Source of the DNA: Bufo bufo
Taxonomy: Eukaryota > Chordata > Amphibia > Anura > Bufonidae
NCBI RefSeq assembly: GCF_905171765.1
Contig: NC_053390.1
Location: 510,553,565 to 510,617,564, forward strand
Reading direction: 5' to 3'
Length of the DNA stretch: 64,000 bases
Shown: piece after piece, positions 51,609-61,499 of the stretch
Layout: each line of letters begins with the position of its first letter
How positions within the stretch are numbered: position 1 is the first letter of the stretch
Position numbers and translations under genes: made by a program
The notes under the pieces: generated by a model
What the model was told of the DNA's origin: nothing
The model's input: only the letters and a program-made list of their open reading frames with translations
The model's database searches: none

Positions 51609-53790
51609 GTACCCCCCCCTCTACGGGTGGACTCCGGACACCCAGGACCCACCTTCTCAGGATGAGCCCTATGAAATGCCCTGATGAGGCGAGTGGCTTT
51701 AATGTCCGACACCGGAACCCACATCCTCTCCTCAGGACCATAACCCTTCCAATGAACGAGGTACTGAAGAGAACCGCGGACAATGCGAGAGTCCACAATT
51801 CTGGAAACCTCAAACTCCAGATTGCCATCAACCAAAATCGGAGGAGGAGGCAAAGAGGAGGGTACCGTGGGCTGGACATATGGTTTTAAGAGAGATCTGT
51901 GAAATACATTATGTATCTTCCAAACCCGTGGAAGATCAAGACGGAAGGCAACAGGATTGATGACTGACAAGATTTTATAAGGCCCAATAAACTTGGGACC
52001 CAATTTCCAGGAGGGAACCTTCAGTTTAATATTTCTTGTAGACAACCACACCAGATCACCCACATTCAGGTCTGGACCAGGCACACGTCTCTTATCAGCC
52101 ACACGCCTATACCTCTCACTCATCTTTTTAAGATTACTCTGAATCTTTTGCCAAATGGTAGACAAAGACGAGGAAAATCTCTCCTCCTCAGGTAAACCAG
52201 AAAGAGCCCCTCCCGAGAATGTCCCAAACTGCGGATGGAACCCATATGCACCAAAGAATGGTGACTTATCAGAAGATTCCTGACGACGGTTGTTCAGAGC
52301 AAACTCAGCAAGAGGGAGAAATGAACACCAATCCTCCTGGTTCTCTGCCACAAAACAGCGCAAATATGTCTCCAGATTCTGATTGAGGCGCTCAGTCTGA
52401 CCATTCGACTGCGGGTGAAAAGCAGAAGAGAAGGACAGCCGAACCCCCAGGCGAGAACAGAAAGCCTTCCAGAACCTGGACACAAACTGCGTGCCTCTAT
52501 CGGAAACAATATCAGAGGGAATGCCGTGCAATTTAACAATATGGTCGACAAAAGCTTGCGCCAACGTTTTAGCATTGGGTAAACCAGGGAAAGGTACGAA
52601 ATGAGCCATCTTGCTAAAACGGTCCACCACCACCAGGATCACCGACTTCCCCGAGGAACGAGGAAGATCCGTGATAAAGTCCATGGACAGGTGTGTCCAA
52701 GGACGGGAAGGTATGGGTAACGGGAGAAGGGAACCTGAAGGCCGTGAACGAGGGACCTTAGCGCGAGCGCACGTCTCACAAGCAGCCACAAAACCCTCCA
52801 CCGAGTTACGAAGAGCCGGCCACCAAAATCTCCGAGCAATGAGATCTACCGTGGCTCTACTCCCGGGGTGACCAGCAAGAACCGTATCATGATGCTCCTT
52901 AAAGAGTTTGTGACGTAGCTCAAGAGGCACGAACAACTTCCCAGAAGGACAACGGGCAGGTGCCTCAGTCTGGGCAGCCTGGACCTCGGCCTCCAAATCG
53001 GAATATAGAGCAGAAACAACTACCCCCTCCGCCAAAATGGGACCCGGGTCCTCGGAGTTTCCTCCTCCCGGAAAACAGCGAGAGAGAGCATCAGCCTTCA
53101 CATTTTTTATCCCAGGTCGGAATGTAACAACAAAATTGAATCTGGACAAGAACAGAGACCATCTGGCCTGTCTCGGATTCATACGCCTGGCCGACTCCAA
53201 GTATGCCAGATTCTTATGGTCGGTAAAAACGGTGATAGGGTGCCTGGCCCCCTCCAACCAATGGCGCCATTCCTCGAAAGCCAACTTGATGGCCAACAAC
53301 TCCCTATCTCCCACATCATAGTTTCTCTCTGCCGGGGAGAGTTTTTTAGAGAAAAAGGCACAGGGTCGCCATTTGGCAGGAGAAGGGCCCTGGGACAAAA
53401 CCGCACCCACACCCACCTCGGAAGCATCCACCTCAACAATAAAAGGTAAGGAAACATCGGGATGCCCCAAGACGGGAGCAGACGCAAAACTCTCTTTAAT
53501 CTTAGAAAAGGCTGCAAGCGCCTCCTCCGACCAAGAGGAAAAATCCGCCCCCTTTTTTGTCATGTCAGTAAGGGGTTTGACAACAGAGGAATAATTCAAA
53601 ATGAACTTTCTGTAATAGTTCGCAAAACCCAGAAAGCGCATCAATGCCTTCTGATTATCAGGAAGCTCCCACTCAAGTACAGCACGGACCTTCTCCGGAT
53701 CCATGCGAAAACCAGAAGCAGAGAGGAGAAAACCCAGAAATTGAATCTCCGATACCATAAAAAGACATTTCTCCATCTTGGGGTACAATT
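51554..53790 (-). pseudogene. Gypsy-2 pol 3' part: RT thumb, RNase H, integrase, chromodomain
   Basis: The frame is open for about 740 codons. It begins inside RT, just after the active site (FLGFLLSASGFRMDPEKV, about 53740), then RT connection (NYYRKFILNYSSVVKPL), RNase H ([16 protein letters not shown], about 53440; [11 protein letters not shown], about 53220), the integrase zinc region (ETCARAKVPRSRPSG, about 52770), and the integrase core with MDFITDLP (about 52680), SDRGTQFVSRFWKAF (about 52510) and HPQSNGQTERLNQNLE (about 52400), so all three acidic residues are present. The chromodomain follows (VSRIVDSRIVRGS, LVHWKGYGPEERMWVP; about 51820-51720). It is cut from the upstream frame by a single frameshift near 53790. 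Confidence 0.95.
51609..51625 (-). promoter_or_regulatory. Polypurine tract of gypsy-2
   Basis: On the minus strand AGAGGGGGGGGTAC directly precedes the 3' LTR, the site from which plus-strand DNA synthesis is primed in LTR retrotransposons. Confidence 0.85.
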
Positions 53791-55830
53791 ATTTTCCCGC
53801 AGAATCTGCAGAACCTGAAAAAGATGATTCTGATGGGTCTGAACATCAGGGGAAAAAATCAAAATATCATCAAGATACACCAATACAAATTTCCCCATTA
53901 AATGGTAGAAAATACTATTAACAAAATGCTGAAAGACGGCCGGAGCATTCATCAGGCCGAAAGGCATAACGAGATTCTCGAAATGCCTGTTAAGGGTATT
54001 AAAGGCCGTTTTCCATTCATCCCCCTCTCTGACCCTGACCAGGTTGTACGCGCCTCTCAAATCCAATTTGGAAAACACCTTGGCCCCAACAATTTGGTTG
54101 AAGAGGTCCGGGATCAGAGGAAGGGGATAGGGATCGCGAATCGTGATACGGTTCAGCTCCCTAAAATCTAGGCAAGGTCTCAGAGAGCCATCTTTTTTTT
54201 TAACAAAAAAAAAACCCGCGGCCACAGGTGACTTTGAGGGACGAATATGCCCCTTCTCGAGACTCTCGGAGATATAAGTTCGCATTGCGATTCTTTCCAG
54301 TTGTGAGAGATTGTAGAGGCGTGCTTTTGGCAGCTTGGCGCCGGGAATGAGGTTAATGGGACAGTCAAACTCCCGGTGAGGAGGTAGCTCCTGAACACCG
54401 CTCTCGGAAAACACGTCCGAGAAATCAGAGAGAAATGATGGCACAGTTTTAGTAGACACCTCTGCAAAAGTTGCTGTGAGACAATTCTCTCTACAAAAGT
54501 CACTCCACTCATTTATTTGCCTTCCTTGCCAATCAATAGTGGGGTTATGTCTAGTTAGCCAGGGTAACCCCAAAACTAGAGGAGAAGGCAATCCGTTAAG
54601 GACAAAACAAGATATATCCTCCACATGAGTGTCACCTACAGCTAGCCGAATATTGTGAACAATGCCCTTCAGAGATCTCTGTGAGAGTGGAGCAGAGTCA
54701 ATAGCAAAAACAGGTATATCCTTTTCTAATGTGCAAACCTGAAAACCATGCATGGCTACAAATTGAGTGTCAATAAGATTGACGGCCGCTCCACTATCGA
54801 CAAAAATCTCACAAGAAATGACTTTGCTCTCTAGCGCCACCCTGGCAGACAGGAGAAAACGGGAACTGCAGGTCAGAGGAAAAGCATCAATTCCTACATC
54901 AACTTTGCCCAAAGTAGCAGATGAAGCAGAATTTGATGATTTACCTTTTGAGGTTTTTCTCTTATTATCGCTCTTAGTACAGTTCAAGAATCTCCTAGAG
55001 GGACAAACATTTGCCAAATGACCTATGCCCCCACAACAAAAACACACCATACTCTGAGGACTAAATCCTCTTTTATCAGGGGCAAGTCGACCTATCTGCA
55101 TGGGCTCCTCCTCAGAGGGGAGCGAGACAGGATGAGGCCCCTGCACACTGAATGAGTCCGCACCACTGCCCCTAGACTGACAATGGCTGGACAGAGAGGT
55201 CTCGTTTCTTTCTCTTAGACGCCTGTCAAGGCGTACCGCCAATGACATGGCAGACTCTAAGGACGTTGGTCTCTCATGGAAAGCAAACGCATCTTTCAAT
55301 CTCTCTGAGAGACCATGACAGAACTGACTCCGGAGTGCAGCATCATTCCAACCCGAATCAGCGGCCCATCTCCGAAATTCAGAACAATAAAGCTCCGCAG
55401 ACAGTTTGTTCTGGCATAAAACACGTAAGTTAGATTCGGCCAGAGCAACACGATCCGGGTCATCATAAATCTGCCCCAGGGCCACAAAAAATCTTTCCAC
55501 GGATCGAAGGGAGGGATCCCCTGATGGCAGCGAAAAAGCCCAAGTCTGAGCATTACCCCTGAGCAGGGAGATGACAATCCTCACCCTCTGCTCCTCCTTA
55601 CCAGAGGAGTGGGGACACAAGCAAAAATTGAGTTTGCATGCCTCTCTGAAGCGAACAAAATTCTCACTGCCCCCGGAGAACGTTTCCGGAAGTGAGACCT
55701 TTGGCTCGCAACAGACTCCATGAGCCGGAGCAGAGCCCAATGCTTGAAGCTGAGTCATAGATTGACGGAGATCCGCTACTTCCAAAGAAAGACCCTGCAT
55801 GCGGTCAACCAGGCCAGAAAGCGGATCCAT
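53780..55830 (-). pseudogene. Gypsy-2 gag, protease and RT palm
   Basis: The ATG at 55830 starts MDPLSGLVDRMQGLSLEV. Gag body motifs include FSGGSENFVRFREACKLNF and YCSEFRRWAADSGWND. The zinc knuckle CFCCGGIGHLANVC lies at about 55050. Protease shows IFVDSGAAVNLID (about 54810-54770). RT follows with RPCLDFRELNRITIRDPYP (about 54175), FSKLDLRGAYN, FGLMNAPAVFQ and the active site LVYLDDILIFS (about 53890-53860). The frame is continuous for about 680 codons from gag into RT and then shifts, by one base, near 53790. Gag and pol are therefore one fused frame, as in many chromoviruses. Confidence 0.95.
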
Positions 55831-55861
55831 GTCAAAAAAGGACGGTTTTGGTGGATTATAA

Positions 55862-56504
55862 TGTCACGGCTGTGTGTGAGCAACAATAGTATACACAGTA
55901 AAAGAGCTACTGACCGGACCCAAACTAGGGAGGATAAAGGGTGACCCCTGTCAGACCCTCAAAGCTCTCCCTATTCTGCTAAAGCACATGCCCAGATCCA
56001 AATGGCGGAACGAGGCATGCCCACGTGCCTAAGACTGATGACCACTGTAACCCCTACAATAGTGGAAGGGGCACGGCCACCGGTGCCCTACTCAGTATAT
56101 GGAGGGAACCGTGGCCACCTCAGATCCAGTCAGAAAATAATCAGGTACACAACAATGTCTGTACACTTAGCTGAAGGTGTTGCAGCCGCAGAGAAGACGG
56201 ATCCAAGGACAGCTGGCAATATCCGGAGTGCTTGCTGCAGCAGAACACAGGTCCAGTGAACTGACAGCTACAAGTGAAGATACTAAAGCAAGAGCTACAA
56301 CTGAAATGAGAACTATAATCCACGCCATACAATAGGAGGAGGGGTGATATAAAGAGAGGGAAATCAAACGCATGAGGAACAGCTGGGAGGAAGGAAACCA
56401 GAAGTAAACAGAGCAGTGAGAACTCCTCCCAGCTCTAGTAGTGACATCATCACAGGGGTGGAGAAACAGAGCTGTGAGAACGTCCCAAAGCTCTGGTAGT
56501 GACA
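55862..56504 (-). repeat. 5' LTR of gypsy-2
   Basis: 643 bp, near-identical to the 3' LTR. The minus-strand TATA-like CTCTTTATATCACC lies at about 56345-56360. The bases following the LTR on the minus strand (TTATAATCCACCAAAACC) contain no immediately adjacent TGG, so the tRNA primer site is not obvious. Confidence 0.95.
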
Positions 56505-57514
56505 CCATTGTGTTGGATTGTCAATGCAACCCTTTTCTCCCACTCTTCACACACTGATAGCAACACCGCAGGAGAAATGCTAGCACAGGCTTCCAGTATC
56601 CGTAGTTTCAGGTGCTGCACGTCTCGTATCTTCACAGCATAGACAATTGCCTTCAGATGACCCCAAAGATAAAAGTCTAAGGGGGTCAGATCGGGAGACC
56701 TTGGGGGCCATTCCACTGGCCCACGACGACCAATCCACTTTCCAGGAAACTGTTCATCTAGGAATGCTCGGACCTGACACCCATAATGTAGTGGTGCACC
56801 ATCTTGCTAGAAAAACTCAGGGAACGTGCCAGCTTCAGTGCATAAAGAGGGAAACACATCATCATGTAGCAATTTCACATATCCAGTGGCCTTGAGGTTT
56901 CCATTGATGAAGAATGGCACCACTATCTTTGTACCCCATATACCACACCATACCATCAATTTTTTTGTTCCAACAGTCTTGGAGGGATCTATCCAATGTG
57001 GGTTAGTGTCAGACCAATAGCGGTGGTTTTGTTTGTTAACTTCACCATTCACATAAAAGTTTGCCTCATCACTGAACAAAATCTTCTGCGTAAACTGAGG
57101 GTCCTGTTCCAATTTTTGTTTTGCCCATTCTGCAAATTCAGTGCGCCGATCTGGGTCATCCTTGTTGAGATGCTGCAGTAGCTGGAGTTTGTAAGGGTGC
57201 TAATATCCGCCGAAGGGATGTTCGATTAATGCCACTCTCCAGTGACATGCGGCGAGTGCTACGCTGTGGGCTCTTGCTGAATGAAGCTAGGGCAGCCAGT
57301 AATGTTTCTTTATTAGAGACAGATTTCATGCGTCCACATTTTGGCAAATCCAACACTGAACCAGTTTCACGAAACTTAGCAAGCAGTTAGCATGGAAGAT
57401 GGGTGGTCTCGTAGGGTGTCTTGCATTGAAATCTGCTGCAATGACCCGGTTACTGCGTTCACCAGACATCAACACAATTTCTATCCGCTCCTCACGTGTT
57501 AACCTCGGCGACAT
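56505..57514 (-). pseudogene. Mariner transposase, DD41D, broken
   Basis: The ATG at 57514 starts MSPRLTREERIEIVLMSGE, a helix-turn-helix N-terminus. Frameshifts lie near 57340 and 57160. Then come IGLD-type linker residues, ILFSDEANF (about 57070, first Asp), QDGAPLHYG (about 56800, second Asp) and WPPRSPDLTPLDFYLWG (about 56710-56665, third Asp). Counting gives 41 residues between the second and third Asp. A TAG at 56807-56809 sits immediately before the QDG block. The final codons and TAA stop (50936-50938) lie on the far side of gypsy-2. Confidence 0.88.
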
Positions 57515-58175
57515 GTCAATGGCTGTAAACAAAAAGAAACTTGTAAATAACTAATGAAAGAATAAAGTTACGTTAAAACCAAGCACACCCTTGTTTTTCG
57601 GGTGAAATTCCCAATAAGTTTGATGTGTCACATGACCCTCTTCCTATTGAAAAAACAAAAGTTGGATTCAAAATGGCCGACTTCAAAATGGCCGCCATGG
57701 TCACCACCCATCTTGAAAAGTTTCCCCCCCTCACATATACTAATGTGCCACAAACAGGAAGTTAATATAACCAACCATTCCCATTTTATTAAGGTGTATC
57801 CATATAAATGGCCCCCCCTGTAGATTATAGCACTATATTAGCTAAATTGCAGTCTATATGTGCATTTTACGAATATTCGCTATATTGCTATAACTTCGTT
57901 TTTTAGAATATTCGTAATATTCTAAAAAAATAATATATAGCATTATAGCGAATATTCGTAAAATACACATATTAGCCATAGCCATAGTCAACCAATAGGA
58001 AAGTTGCCTTATACAGTTAAAAGAAAATCACAATACGTGAATAATTAAATCGCATATTATTCGCCATAAACAGAATAATGACAAATATTCGATTTCGACG
58101 AATATAAGACGAATATTCAATCGAATATTCGTGAAATATTGCGAAATCAAATATGGCACCTCCCGTTCATCACTA

Positions 58176-58440
58176 GTGGTGACACCCTTGTCACAGAACC
58201 CCCTATTTCTATGAGGGGCCACCGGACACTCAGGACCAGGTCTCTCCGGATGAGAAATGTGGAAAGAACGACTTAACCTGCAGCTTCCGACGCAGGCACC
58301 CACATTCTTTCTTCTGGACTGTAACCCCTCCAATGCACCAGATAATGAAGGGAGCGAAGAACAAAACGAGAATCAACAATTCTTGCCACCTGAAACTTCA
58401 AATTGCCATAGACAATAATTCGAGGGGGCGGTATTTTGCC
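58176..58440 (-). pseudogene. Gypsy-3 remnant: LTR end, polypurine tract, chromodomain relic
   Basis: GACACCCTTGTCACA ends the LTR and GAACCCCCTATTTC resembles the polypurine tract position in gypsy-2. The following minus-strand frames give PEERMWV-like and HPERPGPECP-like phrases that align with the chromodomain and tail of gypsy-2, at lower similarity and with frame breaks. The relic ends near 58440, where BEL/Pao sequence begins. Confidence 0.65.
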
Positions 58441-58489
58441 CAGCAGGATTAGAAAATGATTCTAGTTCATTCTGCCAGAGCCTTGATAA

Positions 58490-59075
58490 TTCTGGAGTGT
58501 TTTATGTGGTTAAAGCACGATCTAGAGGTGTTAAGTTGTATTACACTTTGTTTTTCCTGTTACAAATACTACTGCATTGTGGGTGGTGCACTGCATTGTG
58601 GGAGTGAAAATCATCCTGGGAAAGAGAACCCTCCAGTCTCCAGGACACATCAGCAGAGTTGTTCTTTGGCATATCTCCTTCTCAAACTCCACCATCCTTG
58701 TAAAAGCATATCTGGTGAGAGATCTACCTTTGTTTCAGGGACATATCTTATGCAGAGCTGGTCAGCTAATTTTAATTGTTACTCAGGGAGTTGTTACTAC
58801 TGTTAGATAGACATGTAATCCTATGTATAGGCAGCCATTTTACCATATGCTTCAGTGTTAATGCAAATGTTGCAGTACATGCTATCTATACTTTATACTT
58901 ATACATGCTATTTGGATAATTGTAGTTTTAACAATCAAACAATCCTGTTTTACCAATAAACAAGTTAGACTGCAAGGGACAGTCCTCTTATTTGGAAGAC
59001 AGGAATGGTTTATGCTGAATGTAAGACTGCACACTGTGTGAACGTGTATAAAGACAGAACAGTAAAACAGATGCT
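58490..59075 (+). repeat. Presumed 5' LTR and leader of the BEL/Pao element
   Basis: A possible start is TGTTTTATGTGG (about 58498). An AATAAA lies at about 58956, and the gag ATG follows at 59281. Neither LTR end is fixed because the 3' LTR is outside the window. Confidence 0.4.
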
Positions 59076-59280
59076 AGTCACCAGCGATAGTGGAGCCAAC
59101 TATACGGAGCCGCCATCCCACAAGCGGTCCTGCGTACAAGATTGCAGCGGTTGCCATACAGTCACAAGAAGTGAGAGTGCAGCCCCCAGCAAGTGCAGCA
59201 TGATCCAGACCACCCTGAAGTCCATTTCTACATAGACTGAGTCCGCACAGAGACATTAAGCAGCCAGCATAAGGCACACA

Positions 59281-61440
59281 ATGTCTGCTATCCAATCATC
59301 ATCATACAGGACCAGGTCACAAGCAAGCTGCTCTAGCAAGTCCTCAATAAAAGAAAAGGCTGCTCTCGCCTGTGCAAAAGCTGAGGCTGCAAAAGTAAGG
59401 TCTTCCTTTGCTGCACAAGAGATGCAACTAAAGAAAGAGAGAGCGTTAAGAGAAAAAGAGATAGCATGCCTGCAAGTGTCAAAGGAAAAAGAGAGAGTGT
59501 TACTGGAAGAGGAGAGAGCATGCTTGCAAGCGTCACTGGAAGAAGAGAGATCATGCTTGCAACCTTCACTGGAAAAACTCGCCGCAGAGAAAGAAGCGGC
59601 AGCTGCAGTGGACAAGGCAGAGTTCCAAGAAGCCTTGGAGTTCCCCGAATCCGAGAAACACAGCCAAGTACTTGGGCCAGACCTAGATCAACAAGATGCA
59701 GGACAGCACATCTCAGAATACGTCCATCAGCATCCCAACTACCGCTCTACAGCGATGCTGACCACAACTACCGCTCTACAGAACAAAAGCTACAACCTTC
59801 GCTTCGATTTAAAGGGACAACCTTCACGTCAGAATGATATTATAAAGACTTCCCTAAGCTAGAAACACCTAAAAGGTATAGTGATACACCACACATGCAG
59901 CATAACAACAACACACAAGGTAGTATTGGCACTAACCAGGCCTCCATGGACTTCGCTAAGTTTTTTGCTAAATGGGAGCTGGTTACCAAAAGACTTATAA
60001 AGTTAACAGATTACCCCAAAAACTACAGGGCATCGCAATCCTCCTTCCAGAACGCCATAAGGGGCTTAGATATATCCTGTAGTGAGGAGTTAGATCTCTT
60101 GGTAAAGTGGCTGGTAAAGTGGCTTGGAAGCGAGTCTGATGAACACGCCAAAATAATCATAAACATTAAAGGGGTTATCCCATCATAATGATCACTGTTA
60201 AATCTGTTAATGATTTGACAGTGATCATTTTTGTAAATATACTTTATTAACAAATTCCCACCGATTAGGAGAAAATTCATCCCCACTTACCTTATTGTTG
60301 TGACTCGGTCTTCCCTGGTTACGACCACCGCTCTTCCGCAAGATCCCGATGGTCGCGCTTGCCCAGAAGACTTCTTCTTTTCTCCCGGCCGGGCCACTCG
60401 CTGTCCTGAACGCGCACGCTGCCGCGCATGCGCGACGGTGACTTCTTCCCGGCCAGAATAGTACAGAGCTGCGAACGCGCACGCCGGCTCTGTACTATAC
60501 TGGCCAGAAATAAGTCACATTGCGCATGCGCGGCAGCGTGCGCGTTCAGTCCAGCGCGCGGCCCGGCCGGGAGAAGACTTCAATCAAGATGAAGCCCGCC
60601 CCCAGCCAGAATCCAGGAAGTGAACGCGCGGTGGCAGCAGGTAAGTATGAAACTGCTAAGTGGGATAACCCCTTTAACATAAACTATCTGGGCAAAGGCC
60701 TAAAGAGTGTCAGGGTCAATAGAAGCTATAGAAAATGCTTTATATAAGAGAATTGATAATTTTCCTAGAATAGTGGGTAGGTGTTACCAGAAGCTCAGGG
60801 AACTCAGTGACTTGCTGATAGAGGTATAGGTTGCTCAGGTGGAAGGAGATCTGCCGGGGCTAGCCTTCCTGGACACCACCAGAGGTGTCAATCCGATTGT
60901 CGAAAAACTCCCTTATAATCTACAAGAGAAGTGGATCATGCATGGTTCCCATTATAAACATTTTCATAATGTACCATTCCCCCCTTTCGTGGTGTTTGTA
61001 GACTTTGTTACTCAACAGGCGAGGATTATAAATGATCCCAGTTGTGACTTTACATTGTCATGTCCCACTACCACTGGTGTCAAACCTCATAAAACACCAG
61101 TGGCAGTCCACAAAACTAATGTTGCCTCCACAGGTTCTCCTTACAGACCGTTTAAGTCTTCTCAAGAAGAGAACATACCCAAAGATCTTACCAAACAATG
61201 CCCCCTGCACCAAGAAACCACATCCTCTACTAAAATGCAGAGCCTTTTAGGGAAAAGTCTTTAGAGGACCGCAAAGAATTCCTCAAAGAAAACATCTGCT
61301 TCAGGTGTTGCGCTACAACATCGCACTTCGCCAGGAACTGTAAGGTCAGTGTGACATGCACAGAATGCGGTAGCACAAAACACAACACGGCTTTAAACCC
61401 TGAACCACCCTCTCAGGTATCATCCCAAGCAGAGGAGCAT
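59281..61440 (+). pseudogene. BEL/Pao gag with zinc knuckles
   Basis: ATG at 59281, then a long Glu/Lys-rich coiled coil (about 59360-59610, with ACLQ-type heptads repeated three times). The gag core is visible as YRASQSSFQNAIRGLDISCS (about 60025-60085), resumes after the MITE with INYLGKGLKSV, then GLAFLDTTRGVNPIVEKLPY (about 60855) and FPPFVVFVDFV (about 60980). Two knuckles, CFRCCATTSHFARNC and CTECGSTKHN, lie at about 61298-61385. Several stops and frame changes interrupt it. Confidence 0.85.
60167..60676. mobile_element. Foldback MITE, 510 bp, TAAAGGGGTTATCCCA ends
   Basis: Perfect 16-bp inverted termini (60167-60182 and 60661-60676) are flanked by ACAT on both sides (60163-60166 and 60677-60680; a fifth base, A, is ambiguous). 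The interior is itself folded: GCACGCTGCCGCGCATGCGC pairs with its complement about 110 bp later, and an inner GGCCAGAATAGTACAGAGC pairs with GCTCTGTACTATACTGGCC. No coding. It splits the BEL/Pao gag. Confidence 0.9.
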
Positions 61441-61499
61441 GACTGAATGCAGATAGACACCGACATAGATACCCAAGTAGTCACTTCTCACTGCACAGA

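Larger units (their letters stand above)
50966..56504 (-). mobile_element. Ty3/gypsy chromovirus (gypsy-2), young and nearly intact, 5.5 kb
   Basis: Two 643-bp LTRs (50966-51608 and 55862-56504) start TGTCACGG and end GTAGTGACA on the plus strand. They differ at about five positions by eye. CCATT flanks both ends (50961-50965 and 56505-56509). On the minus strand the order is gag, protease, RT, RNase H, integrase, chromodomain. A polypurine tract lies next to the 3' LTR (51609-51625). It is inserted in the C-terminus of the mariner transposase. Confidence 0.96.
50645..57820 (-). mobile_element. DD41D mariner-like element with ~285-bp inverted repeats, split by gypsy-2
   Basis: The left end CAGGGTGGGCCATTTATATG and right end ATATAAATGGCCCCCCCTG are inverted and continue as inverted repeats over about 285 bp (to about 50932 and from about 57536). 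TA flanks both ends (50643-50644 and 57821-57822). Without gypsy-2 the element is about 1.6 kb and holds one transposase on the minus strand. The gypsy lies a few codons before the transposase stop. Confidence 0.92.
49918..58175. mobile_element. AT-rich foldback hAT-type MITE with nested mariner and gypsy
   Basis: The ends TAGTGTTGAGCG and CGTTCATCACTA are inverted. Flanks GTCGTGAC (49910-49917) and GTGGTGAC (58176-58183) agree at 7 of 8 bases. The own sequence (49918-50644 and 57823-58175, about 1.08 kb) is dominated by GAATATTCG phrases on both strands and two large hairpins. The mariner inserted at a TA inside it. The ends resemble the MITE at 31829. Confidence 0.8.
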
